A DNA stretch of 64,000 nucleotides from Silene latifolia (Eukaryota > Streptophyta > Magnoliopsida > Caryophyllales > Caryophyllaceae), in assembly GCF_048544455.1 (NCBI RefSeq), contig NC_133538.1:44779969-44843968 (forward strand), written 5' to 3'. Below the pieces are notes generated by a model, which searched no databases, was not told where the DNA came from, and was given only the letters and a program-made list of their open reading frames with translations. Shown here in pieces: positions 35,944 through 50,031 of this stretch (within the stretch, counting starts at the first letter, position 1; every line of letters begins with the position of its first letter). A program made the position numbers and the translations under genes.

Positions 35944-37111
35944 GGGTTGAGATCCTATGAGAACCTCCTTCCTATGAGAACCATGAGAACCTCGGGTTCA
36001 GAATCTGTGTATTAAATGTTCAGAATCTTTACATCAAAGGTACATAATCTTTGTACCAAATGTTCAGTGAGTTGACAACCAGACACCTCCACTGGAGAAC
36101 TTGTAACTGGCCGGACAACTGCCATTATACACCGTGATAAAGATTTTGTTGATAGTTTATATATATAATATGTTAGTCTTGTAGTCATTATGATCATCCT
36201 TTTTACCCCAAAATTATGATGATAAGTAGCAGACACTTGAAAGTTCTTACCCATCTATATTCTACTTAAGGTCCTTCGAACAACAAATGAAATTAGAGCA
36301 TCTACGAAACCGTAAGAGTATGTGAGAGGATAATTGTCATAGTTTGAACCAAATTTTCTAGAAATTATCATTAATAATATATTAAGTTGACTTTTTGCTT
36401 TGTTTCTTTAAGCGGGAAATCAAAGTAGCCTTTATGAACTATCATCAGGGGGTGTGTTCAGCTATTCCACTTGACCTACAATTTTGAATTAATTTGAATT
36501 GTTAATAAATGTAGCTAAGATTCTTCGGTCCGTTTTTCTTAAGACCATTGCTTTTGGTCTGAAATAAGACGGGTAATATGTCATCATTTTACAATAAAAT
36601 GTTGTTATTTTTGATAACATGTTACCATTATTGTTCACATTATTTTCAGGGTAAAAAATGACACCTTTAGTCATAACATTTTGTGAATTAATTGGTTACA
36701 TTTTCTTAAAAAATGGCAACATTTTATCCGTTTGACAAATAAAACCAAAAGTGTCCGTCTGAAACAAGAATTTGTGAAGATTCATAGGGATTGGCAGCTC
36801 GGTTGAGTGGCGTGCACAAGTATTGTACGAAGTACAACATAACTCTCCCACTTGTGTGCAACTTTGCAAATTGAAAATATTGTACAGGAACATTTTTTAA
36901 GCTACTTAGAAAATGATAAGCAAATCTTGGAAAAAAAGAGCTTGGGTTACAAAGCCACGGTTTATATGTACAAAAAATATGCCAAAAAGGAAAATTTTCT
37001 CTTACAACCAGCTGAAATTTTGGTACAAAGACTATGAACTTGTGGTACAAAAGTTCTGGACTTGAGGTTCTCATGATTCTCATGTAAAGAGGGTTCTCAT
37101 AGGATCCTAAA

Positions 37112-37113
<2 letters not shown>
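35944..37113. mobile_element. Element G: 1.2-kb non-autonomous element, GAGAACC-box termini
   Basis: The left boxes TGAGAACC lie at 35958, 35975 and 35984 (spacings 17 and 9). The right end on the minus strand is AGGATCCTA with boxes in the same spacing. Just inside both ends are words like GTTCAGAATCTTTG and AAAGTTCTGGAC. It contains a small inverted-repeat element at about 36525-36775. No gene. Confidence 0.8.
36525..36775. mobile_element. Small inverted-repeat (MITE-like) element inside G
   Basis: The left part carries CTTTTGGTCTGAAATAAGACGG. The right part carries ACCAAAAGTGTCCGTCTGAAACAAG, an imperfect inverse of it. The body contains repeats of AACATTTT/AAAATGT. The CCGTCTGAAACAAG end resembles elements I associate with Caryophyllales genomes, from memory only. 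Confidence 0.4.

Positions 37114-37144
<31 letters not shown>
37114..37144. repeat. (TA)n microsatellite between G and H
   Basis: Short pure TA tract. Confidence 0.95.
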
Positions 37145-37147
<3 letters not shown>

Positions 37148-37583
37148 CAGATGAGTCCTTAGTTTTGGTTGAGTCCATAAGTCTTACTATCTACTATAGG
37201 ATTAAGAGAAATGGATGGTGGAGATTAGATGGCCAAAAGCAACTCATTAATTAGAAAAAAAATAAACGTGTGATTTGTTATCATAAATAGGTGTTTAGGT
37301 TTCCAACAAAACATCAATCATAATTACAGTTTTGTTCACGTTTTTTGAACCTTTCATTCTCTGTAAAACTTTCACCTTCTAATCCACCTTCATTATTCAT
37401 TTTTTTTGTGTTCATCTTCTCCTTTCTGCCAATATTTTTTAGGTTCTTCATCTTCCCCTTTCTAAAGTGTTTTGCATGCAAGTTAAAGAAACAAGAAATC
37501 ATACTCATATACATTTATTGTTACGGAAATTTGTTCTTATATTTTGTTGGGTGTGTTTTTGGATAAAACACACCATAATTTTC

Positions 37584-38178
37584 AATGTCGACATTAAACA
37601 TGAATGATATGCAGATTGTGGAAGTAAACAATGGTAAGTAAATTGTTCTTCAATTTTTTTCTTTTATTTTTCGTTTTTTTAGAGGATTAATATAAGGTGA
37701 AGAGTCTAAACGATGAAAATTACATGAGTTGCTAGTTTAGTTATAAAATTTTTGGAAGAATAGTTACATAATTGTTAGATAAAGGTGAAAATAGAGTAGT
37801 TCCTTTTTTTGTTGTAGGATGTTTTTAAATATTGAGATACAGCTGCATAAAAACCCTATTTTTGGGTTAACAAATTCATTGAAGTTACATATGTAGTATT
37901 ATAGAGTTACATATTATGGCGCTAAATTTTGAGTAATATTTGACTGTTAATATTAAGGTGTTATTCTGATAAAAGGCTACGGAATTTTTTCTTTTTTGTA
38001 CAGTGGAAGAATGTTGTGAGGATGTTGAAGAGGTAGGGGAAGAGGAATTTTGTCACGCAAACGGCACACCATGACAAGAGGAACTGCCCCAATCGGTTTG
38101 CAGAGAGTCCACCAACATCAGTTTAATATTCTTCAGAGGAGAGTGGGAATGAGGAAGAAGAAGACGACTCGGAGTAGT
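37584..38178 (+). pseudogene. Remnant FAR1-like transposase gene in H: leader exon and 3' exon
   Basis: An ATG-bearing exon-like stretch ends at AACAATG|GTAAGT (about 37634). The next exon-like segment follows TTTTGTACAG at about 38004. Its last frame reads HHDKRNCPNRFAESPPTS, then an in-frame TAA, then YSSEESGNEEEEDDSE and stop at 38178. This aligns with the C-terminus of the FAR1-like gene of E (NHDKRNCPNPFAEHPP followed by an acidic tail). The DNA-binding, transposase and SWIM parts are all missing. Confidence 0.6.
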
Positions 38179-38449
38179 TGTTTGAATTAGTTTTTATTTG
38201 GTTATTCCAGGTTGTAGAATTGTTTATTTTGGATTATGGAGTAGTAACTTTTATATTAAGGTGGTTTATTACTGTGAGCTTATAGTATCAACTGTAGTTA
38301 CACAATGTTGGATTTAAGTTATATGTTTTGTGAAATGAAGTTACAGTTAGTAGTATAGTTGTTTTGGTTTTCCAAATCTTATATTTAAGTATGACCATCA
38401 ACTTGACATTCCATAGCTGAAATGATGAAATGGCACTGCAGTTTGTTGA

Positions 38450-40450
38450 AATATAGTTCGCAATTGTTTGTCTAGTAGCATTTAGAAGTGTAACTTTAGA
38501 ACTAAATTGTGTAACTTTAGTTGGAGTTACAAATTGTACTACTTAAGTTACACAAAATGTTCACTGAAATAACAGAAAATATAGATTATAAATATCTCAA
38601 GGCTGAGTAATTTCAAGCGAAAATAGTGTAACTTCAAAGCGCATACTCTGTAACTGTAACTGTGGCAAATGAAATTTAGCTCCTGCCAACCGTTGAAAAA
38701 ATTTTAAGTCTGCCAACAGTATAAAATGGAGTTACACAACGTAGGACTTAAGTTACAAGTTTTTGAAGTGGAGTTATAGTCATTAGTATATTTATATAGG
38801 ATTTCCCAATATTTTGTTTTAGTATGACTATCAACTTGACATTCCATATCTTAAATTATTAAATGGGACTGAAACTTTGTTGACATATAGTTTGTAATTG
38901 TAGGTATAATAGCATTTAACAGTGTATCTTTACGCGTTTAGTGTGTATCTTCACTTGGAGTTACACGTTGTGTGACTTAAGTTACACAAAATATGAACTG
39001 GAGTTACAGAAAAGATAGGTTATAAATAACTCAAGGCTGAGTAACTTCAACCCCTTGTTTTGTAACTTCGGTGAATGTATTATGTAACTTTAAGCCATAT
39101 GTGGTACACGATGAGATATATATACCAAACTGTAATATTGGCAAATGAAGTTACACAATACAGTATGCGTAAGATAACAAAAATGATGAAAATGGTTACT
39201 CAAAACAAGGCTCGATAATCTTAATTTAAGGTCATATTGTTTGCTAAATAGGAACAACGTTTTAAGCGGAACTTAATTTGTTTCCAGGTACAAAACGATT
39301 TGACATTAATTCAAGTTTGCTACATATTCATACATAAGCTAAGAACCTGTAGCCTTCCTCTGTGATTTGGAGGATTTTGAAAGTATCTTGGCAATTTTCC
39401 GCCTTGCTTGAATTGTCTCCCAAAGTTGGTCTTTTCCAGCAACAAAATGATTGACCCTCTTCAAAACTTCAGCTCGATGGTTGTTCATATCAGCTAGTAC
39501 AAGAGAAGCAGCCAGTTGGATTACCATGTAACGCTGATTGGTCTTACTGCCAAGGTCCTCGTGCGTGAAAGGCTCACCTTCATACATTAACAAGTGAGTC
39601 ATGGTGAAAATGTTGGACTCCTCATTATTAGCACAAGGACTGGTCCAATCAAATTTAATCTGACGATGATTAAAACTGGCAACCTCGCTTCCTCTTCCCT
39701 TAAAACCTTTATAGTCCAAGTAGTCGCTCATTGCAGATACCTGCACATAATTTAGTAAATAAGAGGCTATGCAAAAAGAAGGAGTCTGGCCAAAAACTTA
39801 ATATTGCCATAAAACGATTGAACAATTTTAGAAGATTAAACAGACAAAAACTTTAGAGAATGAGCATTAAAAAAAGGAACATCATGAATTTAAAAGGTAA
39901 AAAACATGGGACTTGACTGGAGTTACAAACTCAAGGACTGGAGTTACATAAAAATGACATAAAGTTACAAAACAGAATGTCATTTAAGGGTCTTCATATT
40001 GGAAAAAGTTACAAAACGAACTTAGCTGTAGTTATAAAGAAACTTAACTGGAGTTACAAATTCAAGGGCTGCAGTTACAAAGTGTTTAGTTGCTTTAAAT
40101 TGACAGATTTACAGTTTTAATAAACCCAAAAAAAATCACAACAGAAGGAAAACAAACAATTTAGAAACATTAGAGAATAAGAATTAAAAAAAAGGAACAT
40201 CATGAATTTAAAAGGTAAAAAACATAGGACTTGATTGGAGTTACAAACTCAAGCACTGGAGTTACATAAACAAGGCATAAAGTTACAAAACAAAATGTCA
40301 TTTAAGAGTCTGAATGTGGGAAAAAGTTACAAAATGAACTTAACTGTAGTTACAAAGGAACTTGACTAGAGTTACAAACTCAAGGGCTGCAGTTACAAAG
40401 TGGTTTGTTTCTTAAAATTGACAGATTTACAATTTTAATAAACCCCAAAA
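38450..40450. repeat. GAGTTACA microrepeats flanking the ULP1 remnant (element H)
   Basis: Two fields, 38450-39190 and 39890-40450, contain many GGAGTTACAAA and AGTTACACAA words. The second field also holds a roughly 305-bp tandem duplication (about 39855-40130 and 40160-40450, landmark AAGGAACATCATGAATTT). Confidence 0.8.
39339..39740 (-). pseudogene. Last exon of the ULP1 module-2 domain retained in element H, open frame
   Basis: An acceptor (TTATGTGCAG) precedes VSAMSDYLDYKG. The exon is open to TAG at 39339 and aligns along its whole length with the last exon of E (23174-23554). Shared words are SDYL, FTM, YEG.PF.HEDL, RY.VIQL and LVLADMN. The catalytic-Cys position reads EESNIFTM, so it is Ser here as well. 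No upstream exons are left. The frame is intact in spite of loss of the rest of the gene, and the position of the intron border is the same as in E. Confidence 0.75.
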
Positions 40451-41046
40451 AAAAATCACAACAGAAGGAAAACAAATCTATATAATCTTTTAAACAAAAT
40501 TCAAAATTGAAACGAAAATAACAATGAAAAAAAAACTAAACTAATTAGTCTCCCTTAAGTCTTTTAGTCCAAAGAAATCAGTCTGTCTTAAGTGTAAATG
40601 TTGTATAATGCAAATGGCGGGATGAAGGAGATGATGATGCAGAGTAGAGAACTTGTTTGAATGAGATGAAGGGTTTGATGAAAACGGTAGAGTACTTGTT
40701 CGCTGGATGATGGAGTTTGATTTGATGAAAAATAAAAATTGATAAAGAAGATGAAGGGTTTGATGAAAGGGATTAGTGTTGCTGTAAAATGAAAACGTAT
40801 CAGAGAAGAGAAATGTTTTGAAAAATGACATGGATAGTTAGAGTGATTAAATTAATTGCATGCATTGAAAATTATTGTGTTGTATTTTTTTAATTGCATG
40901 CATAGATTACTACAAACAGTAATCATTAGTGTGGGAGAGAGTGAAATACGTGGGACAATGTAAACTAATCTCAACCATCCATCAAAACTAATCTAACGGT
41001 TTATATAAGGACTTATGGACTCAACTAAAAAACAAGGACTTATATG

Positions 41047-41725
<679 letters not shown>

Positions 41726-41747
41726 TATATATATATATATATATATA
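41726..41747. repeat. (TA)n microsatellite between I and J
   Basis: Short pure TA tract. Confidence 0.9.
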
Positions 41748-42305
41748 GATTTGGGATCCGGTGAGAACCACCTACATAGTGAGAACCTTGAGAACTCCGC
41801 CTTAATGATTTTTTTTCTAAAAAATAACGACATATTTGGATTCACCATAGAATTTTATGTCTAAATAACATATTTATTGGTCCAAAAAGTATAAATTATT
41901 GACCGGAATCGAGTTGAGAAATATTTTATTAATTTTGATGCACCTAATATTCATTTTTCATGTATCTAACAATTTTCACGCACCTAGAACTCGTTTTCGT
42001 GCACATAGAACCTGATATTTTCATGCACCTAGTAATCATTTCCATGCATGTAACAATTTTCATGCACCTAGTATTGGTTTTCATGCATCTATAGGCATTT
42101 TAGTATACCTAATTGTATTTTTGTACATTAAGTTTATATTTTGTAAATAAAATCAAAAAAGTTTATTTAGCTATACTAAAAATGTGTTAGAATAAACTAA
42201 ACTAAGGGTAAATGATCCATCAAAACTTTCGGAACAAGATTTGATGATGATTTAGTAAAGGTTCTCACGGTTCTCATTATGTTAGTGGTTCTCACCGGAT
42301 CCACG

Positions 42306-42308
<3 letters not shown>
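41748..42308. mobile_element. Element J: 0.56-kb miniature element, GAGAACC boxes, CATGCACCTAG microrepeats
   Basis: Left GGATCCGG with boxes at 41762, 41780 and 41789 (18 and 9). The right end on the minus strand is GGATCCGG with boxes in the same 18 and 9 spacing. Between 41935 and 42130 it has a family of CATGCACCTAG and CATGTAACAATTTT words. No gene. Confidence 0.85.

Positions 42309-42398
<90 letters not shown>
42309..42398. repeat. (TA)n microsatellite between J and K
   Basis: Pure TA tract. Confidence 0.95.
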
Positions 42399-42400
<2 letters not shown>

Positions 42401-44192
42401 TTAAATTCAATTATACAAAATAACTTTAAACTTGCATAATTCATCAATTTATCTTTAATATATTTTTCCATGCCATATCTTAAAATTACGATGAAATAAA
42501 TTATGAGACGAATTCACTACTCCCACTATTAATATTTTACTTAAATCAATTAGTTAACTAATTGTTCATATATGTTTTCTTTTGTTGTTAGTATTGTTAC
42601 TTTTATTATATTCGTTTTACTACGGTTACTTCCAATACTCCCGTCGTAATTATTGTTACTTTCACTACTGCCGCATGAATATTGATAATTTCACTACTCT
42701 CGTTGTTGCTTCTATTACTTTCACTACTCCCCCTTGCTAATATAGTTACTATGACTATTCAAATGAGTGATTATTAACATATTATTATATCCAATGTTAA
42801 TACAATTATTTTCACTACTAACATAATTACTTTTATTATTTGGCCATACAATTTTAAGAGATTATATATTTATATAAATATATTATATATATGCATTAAA
42901 TCAAATCAAAATAATTATAGAATATTATATCTTTTGGAAATCTAGCTTGATTTATTAACCTTTTAATAGTTTCCAAAATATAACTTATTTATATTATATT
43001 TGTGTATGTTAAATAATTGTATAATATATGATGATACTAATTAATAACATAAGTGGGGCATATTTATTCAAAGGAAAATCACCATATTTTGATATTCTCT
43101 AAATTTATACTTCAACCAAAACTATATATATTAACATTGAAGTCCTTCATCGGGTCCATCACACAGTGATATCGATTAAAAACTATATAGTATAATTAAG
43201 TTGTATAGGTTTGGTGCCCGGCTACGCCCGGGCTACCTTTATTTACCATTTAAATTTTATTTTTTATGAAATATGATTCGCTAAATTTGGTTAACACATA
43301 CATTTACAATTTATATCTTGAAATTATGATGAGAGGTAAAAATTAATCAACAAATTATGAAACTTATTCACCTCTCTCGCTGTTACTTTCACTATATCCC
43401 TTGTAAATACTATTACGTTCACTACTTCTTCGGTTAATGTTGTTTGTTTAACTACTCCTGCTATTTTTACGGCTAACCCATTAGTTTTGTTAAACTCATG
43501 TATTTAAATAAATAAATATTTTCTTAAAATCGAATTATTAGTTAATTTTTCATACTCTCTCTGTTGTTCCTACTGTTACTTTCATTACATGTGTTGTGAC
43601 TACTATTACTTTTACCTCTCCCGCCGTCATTATTTTTTCTTTCACTACTCTTGCATTTATTATTAATAATTTCACTACTCCCGTTGCTGCTAGTATGACT
43701 TTCATTACTCCTGTTACTATTATTGTATCTTTTACTACTCACATGGGTGGTTACTATCATAGTAGTTGATTATCTAGTTGTATTAGAGTTATATGTTTAA
43801 ATAAATCTGAAATATTAGATTAGAATATTATTTAAGAGCAATCATTATTATTTACTAATTAAATTACAAATCTAATGAATTATGGAATATTATATTTTTT
43901 GGAAATCTAGAGTGATTTATTTACCTTTTAATAGTTTCCAAAATATAACATACTTATATTATATTTGTGTATGTTAAATAACTAACATCTTTATACTTAT
44001 TAATACCATAAATGGGGCATGTTTATTTTAAGGAAACTCATCATATTCTGGTTATCTCTAAATTTATAATTCAACCAAAACTATATAATTTACATTGAAG
44101 TCCTTTGTTCAGGTCCATCGCACAGTGTTATGATTACATACCATATAGTATAATTAATTTGTATAGATTTATTTAATCACATTTAAGTCCCT

Positions 44193-44194
<2 letters not shown>
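42399..44194. repeat. Region K: two diverged ~0.9-kb direct repeats with a GC hairpin between them
   Basis: 42399-43200 and about 43260-44190 are tandem copies. Both contain TACTTTCACTACTC microrepeats, GGAAATCTAG.., TTTTAATAGTTTCCAAAATATAAC, and ACATTGAAGTCCTT..GGTCCATC.CACAGTG. At 43216-43235 lies the hairpin GCCCGG-CTACG-CCCGGGC. There are no GAG-type boxes at either border. It may be a remnant of another element class, possibly Helitron-like because of the hairpin, or older host sequence. No gene. Confidence 0.5.
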
Positions 44195-44500
<306 letters not shown>

Positions 44501-44583
44501 GGGGCGGGTTCAGGTACGAACTACCTTAACGTACGAACCGTACGAACTAGCTTCAAACCAGTTTTTTTTTTTTTTTTTTTTTT

Positions 44584-44960
44584 CAGATACACTTTATTTC
44601 TTAACCACATACATCTCTTATTCAGATACATTTTTTAACATATGTAGATACACTTTTTCCACAATAAAATTCTAGATGCACTTTTACACTTTTTTAACAC
44701 TATTTTTTTTGCGGATACACATGTAATTGAAGCCAGATACATATCTTATATTTTCGGATACGTTTTATACTATTTGCAGATACATTTTATACTATTTGCG
44801 GATACACACATCACTATTGTTAGATAAACATGTCAATACTCCGAGATACGCATACTGCCAGATACACATGTCAATACTAACGGATACACATATTAATTGT
44901 ACTTCGTATGTTACAATATGTGTATTCATATACGTATCTAGTAGTATTCATATACATATC
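44584..44960. repeat. AGATACAC microrepeats, left arm of L
   Basis: (A/G)GATACA(C/T) recurs every 15-35 bp in this strand. The right-hand fields at 46610-46760 and 49040-49330 read as the reverse complement (GTGTATCTAGCAAGG), so the arms are inverted around the captured genes. Confidence 0.85.
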
Positions 44961-46984
44961 TAGTACTATTCATACACGTATCCACCCCAAACACTAATTC
45001 CACCACCACACACCACCACCACCAACACGCACCACCCCACCGCCGCCACCACTCCACCGGCAACAACTAATCCAGACCCAACATCGGTCACACCGCCGAC
45101 AACATTTTCACCACCAACACCGTAACCACCATTACTCACCGGTACACTCAGAAGACGCCGGCTACACCACCGGCCATCCAACATTCCGGCAACGTCATGG
45201 ATAACTCCACGCAGCGAATACAGCCTCATGTCGCCCTCTTGTCTTTGCGATTAATCATCCGGAACCCGTATACGAAAGCGATTTAAACAGTTCCGGTTGG
45301 TGCACTTAAATGAAAGTTCGGGGGTACCATGTCACAAACTTAAACGCAGGGGTACCACGTGAATTAAGCCAAACCTCATGGGCACCACGTGAATTATCCC
45401 ATTAATAAAACACGGGCATCATTTCCTTTCTATTTTAACACCAAACTCAACCCCTGACTCCCTTCCCTCTCATTCTTATCCGCCACTACCAGTCTACCAC
45501 CACACCCGATTTCCCTCTCCCTCTTCAACTACCTCCACCGCCACCACCCGTCGGAGATTCCAGACGGCCGTCGGACGTGGTGTTATCTGTCACCAACCGT
45601 CTCATTTCACTACCATCATTTCATCTCCAACTTCCGTCTAATTAACATTATCGCTGACTTGTGTATTTCTAATTGGTTGATTCATGCAATTTTTAAGCTC
45701 GGCTTAATCAATTTTTTGCCTAATTTTTCATCATGCTTGAGCAAGTAAGTTTACTTATTCTTGTGATTTTTTTGCGTGTTATATAGATGGATTACAGTTA
45801 GAAAATTAATGGGGTTTCTAGTGAGTTGTGAAAAGTTACAATCTTTGTCACATGAAGCTGAAATAACGATCTGGGATTCTTGGATTTGTGAAAAATTAAG
45901 TAAGAATTTGTCTTGTGTTAGTTAGCCTGTTGAAAGTTTGGAATTCAGATGATATGATTAAGGAATTTAATGTGTTACTGTACTTGAGTTTCACTATATG
46001 GATATGGATTGTAATTGCTAATTTATCTATTTCCGTTTTGGGATGTACGCAATATTACCCTTATTACACTAACTCCATTTAGAAAGGCACGCTGCTTACA
46101 TATCCCTAAAGCAAATTAAAATGTCAGGTTTTGTACAACAAAGACTTTAAGCTGAGAATTTTATTTTTATTTCTGTTAAATAAGTAAAAAGGAGGTATTT
46201 TAGAATACCTCAAGTAATCAAAGATTCATTCTTCATCTCTGTTTCTCATTCTATCCCTCTACCAACTTTTGAACCCATGACCCGAGACACTGAGAATGTA
46301 AAACTGTTAGTCAAATTGCGCTAAATTTTTTTATTAAGATGTAAAATTGTTAGTGTGTCGAATGGGTGGATCTCATGGCTGCTTGTGATGGTGCTTAGAG
46401 TCGAGTGTTGCTTGTGCGTGGTTGAAATTCATTTCTCAGGTTGTGAAGGCTTGGCGGTGAGGTTTGAGGTAACGCAAAGCAAGGCTGGTGTGTTATCTTG
46501 TCACCTGGTTGTGGTGAATCTTTCTTGTCGGAGTCGTTCATCGAGAAAGGTGAGTGAAGGCGAGGAAATTGGAGTATTGTGGTTGTGCTGGTGGCTGGAG
46601 ATGATTAAAGAAGTGTATCTAGCAAAATAAAGGTATGTATCTAGTAACTTAAAGTAGTGTATCTAGCTAGTTGTGAGTATGTATCTAATAACTTATAGAA
46701 GTGTATCTAGCTAGCCAAGAATATGTATCTAATAACTTAAAGGAGTGTATCTATCCAAACTTAAATTATTATAAAATACATTGAAGCAAGAGTACGCCAA
46801 TCAACTTATATCTTTAAAGTTTAAACTAGTCTTACTGAATTCCTAAAGTGATTCTTGTCTTCCATAATACCATTATACTAGTGTTTTATACATGAGCAAC
46901 TTACCAAGAATTTTTAATTTTTGAAATGGTGAGTGTCATATTAATTCTATCTCAATTTGTTCATACTCGATTTTCTTCAACTAT

Positions 46985-47181
46985 CAGATTTTCACATAAG
47001 ACTATAAGAGGCGTTGTGACGGGAGCGAAGTCAGGTTTGATGACAGATAATGCTGCTGTGATTCTTGAAGACAAGAACGACAGGACAAAGGGAACCAGAG
47101 TTTTCGGCCCAGTACCTCATGAGCTTCGCAAGAAAAAGAATCTTAAGATCCTCACTTTAGCACAACACTTCGCAACAAGGT
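46985..47181 (+). pseudogene. Captured exon of a nuclear mitochondrial ribosomal protein uL14 (HUELLENLOS-like) gene
   Basis: The frame reads IRGVVTGAKSG, then DNAAVILEDKND, then GTRVFGPVPHELRKKKNLK and ILTLAQHF. This matches the C-terminal half of bacterial-type L14 (DNAAV.. GTRVFGPV.REL..), with the PHELRKKK form I associate with plant mitochondrial uL14. It ends at a donor, ACAAG|GTTAG. Upstream sequence (46926-46985) is not L14-like, so the N-terminal half is absent. The following exon-like ATTTTCATGTTGG (after TTGCAG at 47458) is not part of L14 as far as I can tell. It cannot encode a working ribosomal protein. Confidence 0.75.
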
Positions 47182-47984
47182 TAGTTCAATTATGATTTTG
47201 GATCTTTTAAATTTCTGTCCATTTTTAAAGTAATTTTGTGATAAATCATTGTGATAAGCAAAAAAATTAGTATAATCGGAAAAATTAGGGTTTGTAAAAT
47301 CTAAACTTTTGATTTTCCTTGGTTATGTAATTGATTTTTTTTATGTGAAGTTGAAATCCAGCAAAAAAAATACCATGTGTTGCTACAACGTAGCTTAATC
47401 ATATATCATGTGAGATTAAATTATTTTCATTGATGGTATTTTGAGTTTTATTGCAGATTTTCATGTTGGAGAGATGCGTCAATCACTCAAAATAAAAAAT
47501 GTAGAGACGGCTCGATAATGGTAGATGCTTTAGGTACAATGCTTTGATTTCTGGGTTTTGTTCTTGTAAATGTTGTCCGTTTTTTGTTTCTCTCTTCGCT
47601 GTCACGTCTAATGTTTATCGAACCGGTTGATGTCGAAAGAGGTTTATCTATCACCTATAGTACCCATTGCTACGCTCAATGCATTCTCACTTTGGTTATC
47701 TAGTTCTGCTTATATTTATCTATCCGTTTCCTTTGTTCAAATGCTTAAAGCCTTTATGCTTGTTGTTGTTTATTCTATTGGTGTTATGTTTAAAAATGAG
47801 AATTTTAAGAGTCAAACTATGGTGAGGGTAAATTTTGTGCTGATTGACTAATTGAATCACTTCCGTTATGGTAATTGGTTTATGCTAGTAGGTAAACTGT
47901 AGTTTCCTTGTTTTTATCCTGGCATTGACCTGTCTCATTTGCTTTCAACTTTTTAGCAGAACTATCAAAATCACTACCTGATTT

Positions 47985-48437
47985 TCAACCATTTAACTTT
48001 TCACTAATCTCTTTTCGAGCCTTTTCCAACAGTATTTTCTGCAATTCAATCTTTGGTGGCTCTATGAAACTGTTTAATTTGCTGATCGTACTAGCGTTAA
48101 GTGAATTAGTCATGCCAAAACTTGGAGTTATGAAATCCATCTGATGATTATGCAAACCGATATCATCAGTTACTCTTCCCTTTTTCTCAACCAAGTTTTC
48201 AGAGACATAATTTTTCCTTTTTATCGTCTTTTCTTGTTTCTTGGCGGCATGTGCTTCTTCCCGCACCCGTTTGACTTTCTCATATGACTGTTGAACAACA
48301 TTTGCAGCTTGAGAAACAGATGAAGCACCAGCAGCTCCGGAGAATGGGATCCATTGAAAATCACTTTTAGGGTTGCTCTTACTCTTTGAGTCCCGATGAG
48401 AATTTCGAGAATGAGACGCACTTTTTGAATTTGGTGG
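47985..48437 (-). pseudogene. Captured C-terminal exon of an unidentified plant protein
   Basis: On the minus strand, after an acceptor (CCATAG at about 48437), one frame runs RPPNSKSASHSRNSHRD, then SDFQWIPFSGAAGASSVSQA, then the basic stretch SYEKVKRVREEAHAAKKQEK, and ends KIELQKILLEKARKEISEKL and stop. It reads as a low-complexity Ser-rich plus coiled-coil nuclear-type C-terminus. I do not recognise the family. A second exon-like block, 48690-48580 (MLQNGMFGPETLQSVSNAKL), may belong to the same gene. It is opposite in strand to the uL14 exon. Confidence 0.5.
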
Positions 48438-50031
48438 TCGCTCTATGGCGAAAGACGGCAGGTAGGATAGAGAAAATTCTAATTTAGATAAGTTCTAAGA
48501 TACTCAAACTGCATCCTACATCTATGACAGACAGTCCAAAAGGTGCGGTGGCTTGACTTATCGGCCTTATTAGTCAATACCAGAAGTTGAAGACCCATTT
48601 GTCTGAGGAACATTCTTATTTAATTTGGCATTAGAAACACTCTGAAGGGTTTCTGGCCCAAACATTCCATTTTGCAGCATGGTTGCAGTCTTCTTTTTTT
48701 TGACAAGTAATGTACTAGTTAGTAGAATTTGCAGATGATCCTACTTGTTCATGAAAGATATTTGGATGGTTTATAGTAGGAGTATAGCATACAAATGGGA
48801 GTCAAAAGATTATATAGGAATAAATACTTATTCACTTGGTGCAGTAACATTTTGGCTAAAATGAGGTTATAGAACAAGAACAAAGCCTCAGTCCTAAAAC
48901 AATTATTGTGCGATTATTATATTTTGTATAAAACATAATGTATCTAGTTCTCCCTCCGACTCACAAGTACTTTCCAAAATACGAAATTGTACGATTTAAT
49001 GAGTATAAATATAAATATAAGTAATAAGGACCACGTATAATGATGTGTATCAGGCAAGAGATGCATATTTAGCAAGGTAAAATGTGTAGCTTGCTAGATA
49101 TGTGTATCTAGCAAGGCAACGGAGTGTATCTAGGAGTGTATCTATCTTGCTAGAGATGTGTATCTATCAAGATAAATGAATGTATCTAGTAAGGCAAAGG
49201 GATGTATCTAGCAAGATTAAAAAGTGTATCTAGCAAGGTAAATGAATGTATCTACCTTGTGAGAGGTGTGTATCTAGTAAAGTCGAGGCATGTATGTAGT
49301 TAGCTAAAGGGGTGTATCTAGCTTCCAAGGTAAAGGTCGGGCAACGATTGTGTTTGGAATCCTTCAAGACGGCATCTTTACGTTGTTCTTCTCCTATTTT
49401 AGAAGTAGGAACATAGTATACTCTCGGTAAGATGGTAATTTCTGGAAAATAAAATAAAAGTTATTAATTTCAGTATGACATACATAACATACATTACCAT
49501 GCTAGATATAGTTAACAGTAATAGATGATTTAGATACATTTTTTTCACATTAACACATTAACTTAAATACACTATTTTCCTACACAGGACACCTTTTTGC
49601 TTAATATAATCGATTTGTGTATCCAGTAGTAAGAACACGCGTATTCAGGCTCCTCATAGTGTCATATTTTATGGACCCATTACCCTAAACTACGACTGCC
49701 GCCCACCAACCACACAACCACCCCACCCACCGGCACCACCGCACCACCACCACCCACACCAACTGCCATCACTACCACACCGAAACCCGACAAACCAAGA
49801 ACTTAAAAGCAAAACTACCTGATCAGGGAACGTATCTAGAACCCAACTTGATGTATCTGATCTTATGTACAACGATCAACACATACACGTTCTCATCGGC
49901 GACAATCAAATCGACCCTATTTATCCCTACTGCCCACAACCCACCTACCACCACACCACCACCGACAAACACTATGACCAACCACTCAACCTACAAACCG
50001 CCAACCTCTAGTTGTCGATCACCATGTTACC

